Shown: in pieces, positions 26,701 through 37,391 of the stretch
Layout: each line of letters begins with the position of its first letter
Numbering within the stretch: the first letter of the stretch is position 1
Origin: Gordius sp. MW1
Taxonomy: Eukaryota > Nematomorpha > Gordioida > Gordea > Gordiidae
Direction: 5' to 3'
NCBI GenBank assembly: GCA_964036665.1
Contig: OZ038526.1
Span: 23,932,001-23,996,000 of the forward strand
Length of the DNA stretch: 64,000 nucleotides
The notes under the pieces: model-generated
The model's database searches: none
Told to the model about the DNA's origin: nothing
The model's input: the letters and a program-made list of their open reading frames with translations, nothing else
Made by a program: the position numbers and the translations under genes

Positions 26701-29700
26701 TGCCTACATTTATCACACAACCCCTCCCCCCCCCCCCTAAGGGAAAAATCTTTGGCCCCCTGGCCCTTCAAACAATTTTTTTTAATTTTTTGTAATTAAG
26801 AAACAATATCATAATTATTTGTTTCTGAATAAAACTTTTAAATCTGAACTTAATAATGTCCGAAGAATTGAGATATATCAACATTTTCGGCACTTTGTTA
26901 AAAGTATTTTCATTTTTCTCCTTATTTAACGCGCAGAAAATGACAAAATTAGATTTTTTAATTTATTTAGCCACGCAGGAGGGGACACGACCGTCCTATA
27001 AAAATAATAATTGACCTGAAAAATAAGCAAAAAAATGACTTTGATGTTTCAAAGCGCGTAAAAAGTTTCCATTTTCCGCGACACATGCCTACATTTATCA
27101 CACTACCTACACGATAAATAGGCAGTACGTGATGAGGTTGCATTTGATTGACATTCGATTAAACGTCAAAACGTATAAAACAAAATATCTCGAAAACTAC
27201 TGGACCGATTTGGCTCGAACAAATCTTAAAACATGCTCCGGAGTGTGAGGAATAAACTGTGAAAATTTGAGCCAAATCGGTCCGGTAGTTTTCCTAAATT
27301 GGTGGCGGCATACACACACACATACATAGTTTCATTTTTATATATAAGATTATAATTGATACCAGTACTTTAGGTTTTTAAAATTTTGCGGAATTCAGTG
27401 TCATTTATAAAAGTGCAATTTTTTTTGGATGTGTAGCCAATTGATAAACGTTTTCATGTGAAGCAGACTTTAAAGTTTTAAACTAAAATTAAGTGTGAGA
27501 CTAAAAATAAGCGATATAGGCAATAATGGACCCAGCTTAATTTAATCAAAAAAGTACGTTATAATAACTATCTGCAAAAAACCGTTCAACTTTCAATCCT
27601 TATGAGTATCTTTTTTAAATCGCGCTGCAGCTTTATAACGACTTGAGCCCCAGTGTTCCCAATCGCGTTATTAAAGTAAATACTTCTTTTATAATATATA
27701 GTACCAAACAAATAAACCAGATGTATCGTATCCAAAATTCGTTTTTTTCACCCAATGAAAAAAATCAAAAATATTTTTAAAAAATTTCTCTTAAATAAAT
27801 TAATCACACACGTATCAAAAAGTTAAATTTACATGTTTATTCACCTTATCACCAACTACTAAGTTAAAAATGCATAAATATATATATATGAGGGTACCTT
27901 AACTACAGATATCGAAGTGGCGCGAGACTCAATGGATTGAACAGCCCTCGGGTCTCCATTATTAGCTCCTCGATTAATACCAAGTGAAATCTCATCATTT
28001 GCTTGTGCCTTGTGAATCTCCACCACGTCTACCTGTTGCAGGACCGTTATGTCTTCGTCTTTCGGTGGCGCTGTCAAAAAACGGGTCATTCCCTCTGTGG
28101 GACCATCCATGATCGTTGTCGCCTGGGCCAATGTGGGAAACAGTTATTATTATGCCTAACAAACACCCCGTTTATATCTATTTATTACATACATTATGTG
28201 AGCTAGACCTTCCAAATTTTGGATATTTAGCCAGGAGTCAAATGATAATTTGGATACATCCTAATTTTGATACTGTTAGACCATATGGATATTAACAGGG
28301 TGTGTGATGAGCTGGTGAGAATGATGATTACGTTAAGTGTATAGAGTATAGACACCTATGGGGGGTACTTTATAATCAACAACGCTCGCCCTTTAGTAAT
28401 TTTATCTACGACTTTAAGCCATCAGGGAACCTTACACTAGGGCCGCGCGTCTCGCGACAGACTCTAATGACGGCCGGGGTAGTACGTGTCAATGTTGTAA
28501 AAAGAACTGGGTTTTTTTAACCGACCTTTAATCTTAATCGACTAAACCAAAATAGAGTAAAGGAGGTTTGGTCTGTTTTTTTAGTCGACCTTTAGGTTTA
28601 GCCGATATTTGAAAAAGAGACCAAAAGGTTGTTAGTGTATTTTGTTTAGCCAACCTTTAGGCTTAGTCATAATTTTGTTAATAAACCAAAAGTTTTTAAT
28701 TGTTATTACCTTACCAGTCGACCTTCGATTTGGTTTAGGTGTTTCAGGGTGGGGGAAAAATAATATATAATTTAATGAGTGACTTTGAAATTAAGCAACT
28801 TAGTTACAGGTAGCTTTTTACTTGTACTGATTTGATTTTAATAATGGTTGAGGGTGATTTTTAATATTGATACCAGCTGTAAAATATAATTTTAGGAATA
28901 AATCATTTGCCGACCTTGGATGACAATTGTCATAATTGGAGTTTATGAAGCAATTTAAATTCTTTTACTGAAAATTGGTGGGTTAAGGGGTCATAAAACT
29001 GTTGCAGACTTAAAATATTTAAAAAACTAGGTCCTATTTATTGTTTTGTCACGACAAATTTTAAGCCTGAGACGTTAAAACTCAAAAAATTTATCAATTT
29101 TTAACTTCATTACGGTGTAAAATTGTAAGTCAGCCTACCTCTTGATGCCCAACAGCAGTTTGATCCGAGGCCGGGTCGTGGATTTGAGTCTTTTGCTGCT
29201 CGTTAGAACTCAAATTGCTATTGCTGATAGTGGTCGTCATGGTAGTTGAGGACGGGGCCGCTTTCTTACCCTTTTTCCCTTTCCCCGGACGTCCCCTTCT
29301 CTTGCGCTTGCCAGTTTGGGGAGGGACGGGTTTGAGTTCGGTTATCGGAGCGAGACTTATAACACCCGTTTCCTCCTCTCGTTCTGACGGCACAATTTGA
29401 ATTCCGGAATCTGTTAGCTGCTGCTTCCTTCCCTGTGTTCTGGTTCGAACTTTTATAGTTGAGTCCTTGGTTCGAGCTGACAAGTCGCTTTTGAGGTAAA
29501 GGCAATAAAAGTGACGATTGTGGAATTGTCAACATAAAATATTTATAAAATGCTTTAATAGGTAAAAGTGAACCCAAACTTCCTCAAACTGGGTCCCCCT
29601 AGTGCCCACAAAAGTAAAGCCGCCCCTTTTCATAAATTTTATATAAACTTAATATGATTTTTTACGAGTAAAATTGCTGCAAAAATATGGAAAAATGAAT

Positions 29701-30962
29701 AATAAGCTGAATTAGCCTGATGGATGAAGGCATTGATTGTCAGGCTCATTAATAATTAATTGCCCCCGCTTTTTAAATTTTATTGCCAACTCGAGGAATC
29801 AATTGACTATATGAATCTAACAAAAGCAATATATTTACTCCTCTAGATCACAAACTTAAAAATTGTTAACACATAAGGTTTGTTATAAAATATTCACTGA
29901 TGTTTTGTGGCATGTAAAAAAGGATGTCCTAGCAAAGCCTCATACACTTTTAGCAGATGACATATCTATGTTTTGCACACTTTAAATATAGTTCAAATAT
30001 TATTTTTGGAGTTATGTAGAATCTCTTTACATGATTGTAATAATTTTCACCAATGTTATGGCTGATGAGACAAAAACAATGATAAATGGGCTGTATAAAA
30101 TTAAGAACTAATAATTTTGATGGATGTAAATGGGAAGTATTAAACATAATTGCCATAAAAACTTACTCATTTATAAAGGTTTGTAGCATCGTTGTAGCCT
30201 GAGAATCTTTTGAAGCTGCCTCCTTTTTACCACGCCTGGGTCTAGTTGCACATTTAGTGTTTGCAATGCTAATGTAATAACAAAGTCATTTATGTTTGAA
30301 TTTGATGTTTTTTTACAAAAATTATATACCTGCTCTCATTAGCTTTTCTTCTAGGTCGAAGAATCATGAAGTGGGATACTTCATTAACAATAGCAGTGGA
30401 GTCTAAATGACCTGTAGGCAAAGGACTTACCAAACCAGTGGTTTCAAAATGTAATCTTTTAAAAACAAATGATACACCTTCTTAATAAATCATTAATATT
30501 TTTTAGGAGAGATAATATAGTTAGCAATATGTATAAAATTAATTATTTAACAATATGTATAATCCAAATAATTTCATGAATCTTGAAATTAACATTTTTA
30601 GATTATGCTTTAACTTAAAATTTTACTGATTTGCAAAAGTTTGTCCTAAGTTGTTTCTTCGTTTGGGACGGATTGGACGACATGACTTTGTTAGCCCATT
30701 ATACACACTATTAACCAGTTCACAATTTTTATGGGATGGTGTAAATGGTACACTACTATAGTTTGTTCTATATTTAATATGTAAAAAGATTTAAACGGTT
30801 CAAGAACAAATTTGTTATTAATTATAGGTAAAATTGTTACTTATTAATGGTCACGTTATTCACATAATCTTCAGCAAATTCCCTTAATATATTATACTCT
30901 TTTAGTAAAGCCTTATATTTATTTGAACATTTCTTTTTAAGATAGGCTGAGTATGTGGACAT
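16195..30962 (-). CDS. INCENP: INCENP, inner centromere protein, 17 exons
   Basis: Minus-strand exons: 30962-30841, 30707-30627, 30455-30330, 30268-30167, 29487-29139, 28122-27898, 24882-24514, 23492-23241, 22842-22676, 21707-21345, 20622-20384, 19445-19370, 19304-19217, 19038-18907, 18294-17834, 17302-17205, 16451-16195. They sum to 3507 nt, 1168 codons plus TAA, all phases closing with GT-AG introns. INCENP is the scaffold of the chromosomal passenger complex and activates Aurora B kinase. The diagnostic IN-box is at residues 1057-1084 (SSDDETHP.KP.PKWAYG), followed at 1143-1153 by RGSSALWDTPP, matching the conserved TSS motif phosphorylated by Aurora B with Gly for Thr. A charged helix lies at about 570-613, an AT-hook-like KRKRRGRPGKGKKGKK at 204-219, and a basic patch PIRPKRR at 52-58. 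The N-terminal 40 residues would be the Survivin/Borealin-binding helix, but similarity there is weak and the start is provisional. Confidence 0.93.
17524..17682. mobile_element. CATGGGCGTAGCC-type MITE, in INCENP intron 15 (inverted)
   Basis: It holds the C/G-rich arms and the AT-rich centre of the family, with the right end GGCTACGCCCATG intact. The left end is worn (CAAGGGCATAGGAAAGG). No clear target duplication remains. Confidence 0.7.
19555..19670. mobile_element. Short MITE with perfect 18-bp inverted ends, INCENP intron 11
   Basis: TAATAACCCCTTTCAGGA opens the element and its exact reverse complement closes it 116 bp later. Part of the centre (GCGCCATCTAT...TTTAGAGACTA) resembles 56555-56605 in GTPBP1 intron 9, pointing to a dispersed family. 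I could not define the target duplication. Confidence 0.6.
20285..20360. repeat. Interspersed repeat fragment shared with 47884-47962
   Basis: Both sites share GCGAGCCCA, then GC.TAGCAATTAAT and a preceding GACAG.ACGG-like block. Ends are not defined. Confidence 0.4.
20691..20716. repeat. (GA)13 microsatellite
   Basis: Uninterrupted GA dinucleotide run inside INCENP intron 10. Confidence 0.95.
23025..23196. mobile_element. Palindromic MITE with TA target, copy 2 (INCENP intron 8)
   Basis: GTGTTGTGAAAACGGCTGGG at the left and CCCAGCCGTTTTTACAACAC at the right, flanked by TA on both sides, 172 bp. The element starts 45 bp beyond the exon 8 donor on the + axis. Confidence 0.85.
23593..24088. 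mobile_element. PIF/Harbinger-type MITE (TAA target), INCENP intron 7
   Basis: Ends GGGCTTGTCTTAATATCGGA and its near-perfect inverse are flanked by TAA at 23590-23592 and 24089-24091. A 3-bp TWA target and a GG[GC]C start are typical of PIF/Harbinger. About 190 bp of the 496 bp is a nested SINE. A truncated relative is at about 10747-10985. Confidence 0.75.
23662..23857 (-). repeat. tRNA-derived SINE, copy 1, nested in the Harbinger MITE
   Basis: On the minus strand it carries a B-box-like GCAGGTTCAATCCCGC. The remainder aligns to the copies at 52541-52695 and 55672-55868, including the shared 3' part ending GCTGACCATTTTAGTGCGAC. Comparison with the truncated MITE at 10747 shows the host MITE sequence continuing on either side, so this inserted second. 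Confidence 0.75.
24964..25135. mobile_element. Palindromic MITE with TA target, copy 3 (INCENP intron 6)
   Basis: Same GTGTTGTAAAAACGGCTGGG and mirrored ends, 172 bp, with TA after the right end. The left flank reads TG, so one side has drifted. Confidence 0.8.
25175..25300. repeat. C/G-tract low-complexity block
   Basis: Alternating runs of C and G separated by CTCTGGTGAGA and TAAAAAATA repeats, in INCENP intron 6. Two partly matching halves suggest a small local duplication. Confidence 0.7.
25832..27352. repeat. Composite interspersed repeat with a triplicated core
   Basis: It opens at about 25832 with CTAGCTGACCCGGCAAACG and closes with a segment containing AAATCGGTCCGGTAGTTTTC and an (AC) run near 27310. 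Both are the kind of ends seen on abundant invertebrate repeats. Between them about 310-400 bp is repeated three times (anchors GAAGAACTGAGATATATCAA at about 26153, 26465 and, with one change, 26862), each with a C-rich block. No coding frame. It fills half of INCENP intron 6. Confidence 0.7.
28493..28745. mobile_element. Degenerate palindromic MITE, copy 4 (INCENP intron 5)
   Basis: ATGTTGTAAAAAGAACTGGG and several GTCGACC-like motifs on alternating strands identify it. The right terminus is no longer recognisable. Confidence 0.5.
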
Positions 30963-32510
30963 ATTATATGATTCTATCGGATGTATGATATATTGGTATA
31001 TTGTTTCTAATCCTACTCAATTGCTAACTGCTCAAACGCTTCAAATAGCGCATTTTGGTACATATTAAAATTATAAAATACATGAAATAAAAGTCACATA
31101 AAATAAACACATTTTTTCAATAATTAAAAATAATGTTTTTTATAAAACCTTATTTAAAGTTATAATATAAGTAAGTATAGGTGTAAGAGTATAATATTAT
31201 AGCATAATAAGAAACGGTTTTAGATTCACTCACCTAGGCTTTGATTGTATTATTTGTGATCATAAAAAGTTTGTTTTGAGGATGATTAAATAAATATTTG
31301 AATAATGAATCATTTTTCATACATTTTTTATCCTATAAAAAGTGAAATGAGTGTAAAATTTTAACGCAAATTTTACAATAAAATAATGAGTCATCAATCG
31401 TAGTTTTTTTCTATTATAAAAAGTTAATTTAGATTTACTTATCTAGCGTAAAGTGTATTAAGAAGTTCAATTTTAATTTGGGGAATATAATTTACTAATT
31501 AAAATTTACTTAATCTATTTATATGTACAATAAGTTTATATTCTTATTGGATGAATTAGACTTTAACAAATAACGAATGGTAATAGTCTAGATTTGTTTT
31601 GTGATCTAATTTTAATATACAAATGACATCTTTTTACTTATGGAAAGCAATATAAAGGTTTGTAAACAAATATTATCGATTGCTTCAGACAAATAGATAT
31701 GTGATGAAGGTGATAATAAAATTCCTACTTTTAGTTCTTACTCAATTACATCTAGAATATATGTATGACCATGTAGCTTGCAATTAAGATCATGCCACCT
31801 TAACCTAATACATTCAAATGTTCTATTATTACACATCTTAATTAAACATCTCATATTCAATTTATAATTATACCTTGAGGTGATATCAAGATATATTACC
31901 TCCATATACCATAAAAGGTCATCATGGTTAAATATTAATAACTCTGTTAGTTCACATTCATTACTTTAGCACATCCATTATTGTTCATAAAATGTTTAAT
32001 AAAAATTATAAGTCCAAAAATTTTGAAAACCCACCCCATCCCCATGAGGCAATCTTCTTGTCTAATATGTAATGTATTAAGAATCTCAGTATAAATTTAG
32101 GGGATCATAATTCATTTAATCTATTCATATCTAGCATAGGCTTTTATTAGATGGAATTAAACTTTAATAATTTATATTACAAATGATAATTTCCAGCCAA
32201 ATTTTCTAAATTTATAGTTCCTACCTTATTTAATATGTTGTTATTATATCAACCATAAAATTAAAGTTATTTTTGTTTGTTACATTTAAAAAATGAAATA
32301 GTTCCAAAAACTTGTTACTTAACAGCTCTACTTATAACTTACAAACTGTAATAATTTATAACATTAGATGAAAATTATCAGCAATAACATATATTGGACA
32401 CAATCACATAAGTTAAAAACTTTATTGCAAAATAGAACAATCCTTTTTAATATTAACAAAACATAAAAAAATAGAGTTTACAAATAGCACAACATAAATT
32501 ATAAATATTA
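30963..32510. other. Spacer upstream of INCENP
   Basis: Very AT-rich. A short frame at 31063-31017 (minus) ends in a good donor but does not splice in phase to the first INCENP coding exon, so I do not count it. It may be 5' UTR. No defined repeat. Confidence 0.35.
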
Positions 32511-32750
32511 ATGAAGGCACAAACTATGGGATGTAAAAATGGTGGAAGGCAAGGCATGAGCAAATTGAGGATGACTAGAGACACAATCTATACAAATTAT
32601 AAATTTTTTTTAACTTACAACTATGAGATGGAAAAATGGTGAAAGGCAAGGCATGAGCAAATTGAGGATGACTAGAGGCACAATCTATACAAATTATAAT
32701 ATATTTTTCTTAAACTTACAACTATGAGATGTAAAAATGGTGGAAGTAGA
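32511..32750. repeat. Tandem repeat, about 98-bp unit, 2.3 copies
   Basis: AAGGCATGAGCAAATTGAGG recurs at 32551 and 32648. The unit start (CTATG.GATG.AAAAATGG) recurs a third time near 32723, directly before the sequence flanking the second Gypsy element. Confidence 0.85.
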
Positions 32751-32752
32751 TG

Positions 32753-32781
32753 TTGCACTGCACCTATTTTGTTCCATTGCT
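32753..32781 (+). repeat. 29-bp direct repeat, left of Gypsy element 2
   Basis: Starts TTGCACTGCACCTATTTTGT and is identical to 37863-37891, immediately beyond the element's other LTR. Here 23 bp separate it from the LTR. Confidence 0.9.
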
Positions 32782-32804
32782 GTAGATATATTTGTAGTAT
32801 TTAT

Positions 32805-32910
32805 TTACGATATGGAATTATAACAACCGGACAATAGTAATGTATTTAGAACAAGGAAAACATATGTAACATAAAATATATACACAAGGAACGCTTAACA
32901 ATATATTACA
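32805..32910 (-). repeat. 3' LTR of Gypsy element 2 (outer)
   Basis: 106 bp, sense strand TGTAATATATTG...CCATATCGTAA, preceded by a G-run polypurine tract at 32914-32921. Nearly identical to 33910-34015 and 37757-37862. Confidence 0.9.
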
Positions 32911-32925
32911 ATAGTCCCCCCTAAG

Positions 32926-33897
32926 TTAATAATATTCTTCATCGTATCTTCTTGGAGGTTGGCGTCGTCGCTGCGGTCGTGGACTAATTGCCGTGGTTAC
33001 TTGTTCTCGTACTTCCCTCTCGTCATCACCCCCTATCCAGTTCGTTACATTCCCCAATGCTCTTCTTAACTGGTCTGCATGCTTCCGCTTTACTCGCCCT
33101 TCTGCCCAAACATCGTAGGACCAATCATTCTTTTTGTGATTCACTACTCCAGCGTGCCAACCCTTTTCCATTTCATTTTTTACCCATACTTTATCTCCTT
33201 CCTCAAAGGTACGGTAAAAGCCTTCCTATCGTGATAATATTTCTGCTTCCACATATTATCTATTGTTATCTCTCTACCTGATCGACGTAGCTGGTCCAAG
33301 GAGGACCTTATTCTTCTTTTGAACATTAGTTCACTAGGAGACACGCTGGTAGTATTATGGGGAGTCAGTCTATAAGTCATCAAGACTTGAGCAATCGACT
33401 TTTCTTCATCTCGATTTGTCTTAAAAGTAGAGTAAAACCGCATTTTCAAAGTCTTAATAAATCTTTCACATAAGCCATTAGATTTTGGGTGATATGGGGA
33501 TGTCCGAACGTGTTTAATTCCGTTTGCTCTTGTGAAAATTGCGAATTCTTGTCCCGTAAATTGTCCCCCATTGTCCGTGACTATGACCCTAGGCACTCCT
33601 AACCGTGCAAACCATTCCCGCAACGCTTTGATAATTCCATCTGAATGTAGCGAATTTAAAATCCTTACTTCTGGCCATTTTGAATACGCATCTACTAATA
33701 CTAGCCAATATTTGTGGTTAACTGGACCAGCCAAATCAATATGTACACGGTCCATTGGCTCCTCCGTAGTAGGCCATAAATATAAAGGAGATTCGGCCAT
33801 ATTCGGTCGAGTTTGTTGGCAGCTTTGACACCTGTGAACAAAGTTTTTAATATCATCGTTAATATTTGGCCACCAACAATAAAATTTTGCTAGGTCA
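32926..33897 (-). pseudogene. Integrase C-terminal half, outer duplicate
   Basis: Minus-strand frame 33800-33180 has VHIDLAGP, VTDNGGQFTG and PYHPKSNGLCERF, the three parts of the DDE core. A one-base deletion in the A run at about 33222-33225, compared with the inner copy, shifts the frame. The true tail then continues in another frame to 32926 (RRRQPPRRYDEEYY). It lacks the integrase N-terminus because the duplication breaks at 33897. Confidence 0.85.
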
Positions 33898-33909
33898 TGT
33901 AGTATTTAT

Positions 33910-34015
33910 TTACGATATGGAATTATAACAACCGGACAATAGTAATGTATTTAGAACAAGGAAAACATATGTAACATAAAATATATACACAAGGAACGCT
34001 TAACAATATATTACA
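33910..34015 (-). repeat. Internal LTR copy created by tandem duplication
   Basis: Same 106-bp sequence as the outer LTRs, with the same 13-bp left flank TGTAGTATTTATT as the LTR at 32805. It therefore arose by duplication, not by independent insertion. Confidence 0.9.
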
Positions 34016-34030
34016 ATAGTCCCCCCTAAG

Positions 34031-34697
34031 TTAATAATATTCTTCATCGTATCTTCTTGGAGGTTGGCGTCGTCGCTGCGGTCGTGGACTAATTGCCGTG
34101 GTTACTTGTTCTCGTACTTCCCTCTCGTCATCACCCCCTATCCAGTTCGTTACATTCCCCAATGCTCTTCTTAACTGGTCTGCATGCTTCCGCTTTACTC
34201 GCCCTTCTGCCCAAACATCGTAGGACCAATCATTCTTTTTGTGATTCACTACTCCAGCGTGCCAACCCTTTTCCATTTCATTTTTTACCCATACTTTATC
34301 TCCTTCCTCAAAGGTACGGTAAAAAGCCTTCCTATCGTGATAATATTTCTGCTTCCACATATTATCTATTGTTATCTCTCTACCTGATCGACGTAGCTGG
34401 TCCAAGGTTGACCTTATTCTTCTTTTGAACATTAGTTCACTAGGAGACACGCTGGTAGTATTATGGGGAGTCAGTCTATAAGTCATCAAGACTTGAGCAA
34501 TCGACTTTTCTTCATCTCGATTTGTCTTAAAAGTAGAGTAAAACCGCATTTTCAAAGTCTTAATAAATCTTTCACATAAGCCATTAGATTTTGGGTGATA
34601 TGGGGATGTCCGAACGTGTTTAATTCCGTTTGCTCTTGTGAAAATTGCGAATTCTTGTCCCGTAAATTGTCCCGTCCGTGACTATGACCCTAGGCAC
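34031..34697 (-). pseudogene. Integrase C-terminal half, inner copy
   Basis: The frame 34555-34031 is open through the tail that is shifted in the outer copy. It is separated from the rest of pol by a 5-bp deletion at about 34674 and a stop codon (TGA in place of GGA) at about 34697, relative to the outer copy. The two duplicates thus carry complementary damage. Confidence 0.85.
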
Positions 34698-37391
34698 TCA
34701 TAACCGTGCAAACCATTCCCGCAACGCCTTGATAATTCCATCTGAATGTAGCGAATTTAAAATCCTTACTTCTGGCCATTTTGAATACGCATCTACTAAT
34801 ACTAGCCAATATTTGTGGTTAACTGGACCAGCCAAATCGATATGTACACGGTCCATTGGCTCCTCCGTAGTAGGCCATAAATATAAAGGAGATTCGGCCA
34901 TATTCGGTCGAGTTTGTTGGCAGCTTTGACACCTGTGAACAAAGTTTTCAATATCATCGTTAATATTTGGCCACCAACAATAAAATTTTGCTAGGTCAAT
35001 CATGCCCGATATCCCCGGATGTCCGGTGTGCAGATTCTCGAGCACAGCTTGCTTTAAATTTTCTGGAATCACTAACCGATTTTGCCAGTAAAGTAAATTA
35101 TTTTCAACGGATAATTCATTTTTCTTTGGGTAAAATAACTTACGAATAGTTGCATCGTTGGCAGGTTTGCTCCAATTGCAACGGATCACATCAATAACAG
35201 AATTTAATCTTGCATCCCTCCTTGTTCCTTCCACCAACGTCTTCCTATCAAATTCTAAATCTTCAATCATGTGTATGTGAATGTCTTCACTAACATCTAC
35301 AAGGGTAGGTAACCGCGATAATGAATCTGCTATTTGGTTCCTATCACCAGATATATACTCAACTTTAAAATCGTATGCCATTAATTTTGTACTCCATCTT
35401 TGTAATCGCAAGTTGCAATTGTGATGATGTCCCTGGCGACCAAATATATATTGTAAAGGTCGATGATCTGTTCTCAATACGAATGTTCTCCCATATAGGT
35501 ATTGATGGAATTTATTAACAGCATATATGATACCTAAAGCGTCTTTATCAATAGTGGAATATTCTTTTTCTGCCGGGGTTAAAACTCTTGATGCATACGC
35601 TATGGGCTTTTCTTTCCCATCAGGCTCCACGTGCATAAGTACCGCCCCCAGTCCTGTATCACATGCATCTGTGTATAAAACTATTGGTTTATTTAATGAA
35701 TAAGGAACCACACTATCTTCTTTTGATATTAGGGTCTTTAATTTATCAAAACATTTTTCTTCCTCTATTCCCCATTCCCATTTAGAGTCCTTTTTTAGAA
35801 GGTTGTGTAATGTGACGCATTGTGGTTGAAGCATCGGTATAAATCTTCCTACATAATTCAATAACCCTAAAAATCCTTTGAGTTCAGACTTGTTTGTTGG
35901 TCTTTTGCAGTCCCTTAAGGCCAAAATTTTCTCTTCCGTAGGTTGAATGCCTTTAGAACTAATTTTATGACCTAAGTAGACAACGGAATCTTGAAGGAAC
36001 TTTATTTTACTCGGGGTTGTAGTTATCCCTACTTCTTCAAAACGTTTTAATACTTCTTTAGTATTTGACACATGTTGTTCGTCATTTTTTCCCGTTATTA
36101 TAATGTCATCTATAAACACTGCCGTGTTGGGAATTCCATATAAAAGGTTGCTTATATACCTCTGAAATATTAAAGGGGCAACCTTGATTCCAAATGGTAG
36201 TCTGCGATAACGATATAATCCCAAGTGTGTTGCAATTGTAAGTAACCTTGCACTCCGTTCAGACATTTTCAACTGCAAGAATGCGTCTTTTAAATCGATG
36301 ACGGTAAATTTATTGCCTCCAATCAGTTTTGCTGTAACATCTTCAAAAGTAGGCAACGTATCCCCAACATCGTACAAATAATCATTTAATGTGACTTTGA
36401 AGTCTCCACATATCCTGATTGATTTATCTTTCTTATAACGGTTTACGGTAGGTGTGCACCATTGAATTGCAGTGTTTGAATCAACCTTTTCGATTACATC
36501 TTCTTCCAATAATCTTTTAATCTCTTTTTCAATGGCCTCCCTCATTGGAAAAGGTACCCTACGCGGGGGCAAACTTATAGGCCTATAAGGGGTTTTTAAA
36601 TGTAAATCTACCAAAAAATTGTTTACTACGCCCAATTTCTCTGAAAATACTTTGGGAAATTGATCAATCAAATTTTCTAACTTAATTTGTCGAATATAAA
36701 TATTTTTTTGCAGTTCAAATCCAAATTTTAAAATTTCAGGCAACCCTAATATTAAATCACCTTCATTGACTACTATCACATAGATGTCAAAACATTTATC
36801 ATTAATTTGCCCTTTAACTAAACACCTACCTAAAGTTTTGATATTATAATTTCCATAACCTAATATGCTAGAACATTCTGTTAACCCGGGCTGACCTATC
36901 TCTATCCAAGTCTGCTTATCTATTACAGTAGCCTGAGCAGCTGTATCAAACTCAAAATTATAAGGTTTCCCATTTAATATTGCTCTAACCAAAGCTCTAT
37001 TGATTTTATAAGTTTTAATACATCTAATGTAATTGTTATCATTTCCTCTATTTAAATAATTCCCATTCATTTCCTTATTGAAATTCTTAAATTTATAATA
37101 AGAATTATTTTTATTTAAATGACAAAACCTAGCTATGTGACCTTGTTTCTTACAATTAAAACATATCAGCTCACTATAGTTATTATTTTGACCTTTTACA
37201 ATTTTATTAATATCATTATGTATGACCTTATCCTCTACTTCATCCCTTGCTCTTTCATAACTTATAGCTAATTCATATACAGTTTTGAATTTTAGCTTTT
37301 CATCTCCATCTTTACCTTCTGGAAACCTGATCCTGATTTCATTTTCTACTCTGCTATTGTCTAAATTCAATAAGAACCCATCCCTTAACAT
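34698..37391 (-). CDS. Gypsy 2 gag end and pol polyprotein (truncated in integrase)
   Basis: An 897-codon open frame. A zinc knuckle CFNCKKQGHIARFC is at residues 77-90. The protease motif FDTAAQATVI is near 148-157, with DTA where DTG is usual. RT has its active site FIDD at 426-429, and RNase H has YTDACDTGLG near 573 and TDHRPL further on. The HHCC zinc domain of integrase carries GHPGISGM and CQSCQ, with the start of the DDE core (VHIDLAGP) near the end. The frame stops inside the DDE core because of a 5-bp deletion and a stop. The long open frame argues for recent insertion. Confidence 0.9.
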   Translation of the reverse strand: MLRDGFLLNLDNSRVENEIRIRFPEGKDGDEKLKFKTVYELAISYERARDEVEDKVIHNDINKIVKGQNNNYSELICFNCKKQGHIARFCHLNKNNSYYKFKNFNKEMNGNYLNRGNDNNYIRCIKTYKINRALVRAILNGKPYNFEFDTAAQATVIDKQTWIEIGQPGLTECSSILGYGNYNIKTLGRCLVKGQINDKCFDIYVIVVNEGDLILGLPEILKFGFELQKNIYIRQIKLENLIDQFPKVFSEKLGVVNNFLVDLHLKTPYRPISLPPRRVPFPMREAIEKEIKRLLEEDVIEKVDSNTAIQWCTPTVNRYKKDKSIRICGDFKVTLNDYLYDVGDTLPTFEDVTAKLIGGNKFTVIDLKDAFLQLKMSERSARLLTIATHLGLYRYRRLPFGIKVAPLIFQRYISNLLYGIPNTAVFIDDIIITGKNDEQHVSNTKEVLKRFEEVGITTTPSKIKFLQDSVVYLGHKISSKGIQPTEEKILALRDCKRPTNKSELKGFLGLLNYVGRFIPMLQPQCVTLHNLLKKDSKWEWGIEEEKCFDKLKTLISKEDSVVPYSLNKPIVLYTDACDTGLGAVLMHVEPDGKEKPIAYASRVLTPAEKEYSTIDKDALGIIYAVNKFHQYLYGRTFVLRTDHRPLQYIFGRQGHHHNCNLRLQRWSTKLMAYDFKVEYISGDRNQIADSLSRLPTLVDVSEDIHIHMIEDLEFDRKTLVEGTRRDARLNSVIDVIRCNWSKPANDATIRKLFYPKKNELSVENNLLYWQNRLVIPENLKQAVLENLHTGHPGISGMIDLAKFYCWWPNINDDIENFVHRCQSCQQTRPNMAESPLYLWPTTEEPMDRVHIDLAGPVNHKYWLVLVDAYSKWPEVRILNSLHSDGIIKALREWFARL

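Noticed and set aside
30627-30683. ATG at 30683 as the INCENP start (MSSNPSQTKK...)
   Set aside because: That frame ends in phase 0 and cannot join the next exon, which needs phase 2. Using the acceptor at 30708 in another frame gives a basic segment that closes all phases.
30977-31063. Short frame MYQNALFEAFEQLAIE as INCENP exon 1
   Set aside because: Its donor leaves phase 2, but the next acceptor in reach would need phase 1, and the joined frame hits a stop.
32988-34428. Plus-strand frames opposite the Gypsy 2 integrase
   Set aside because: They are duplicated along with the element and mirror the integrase coding strand.
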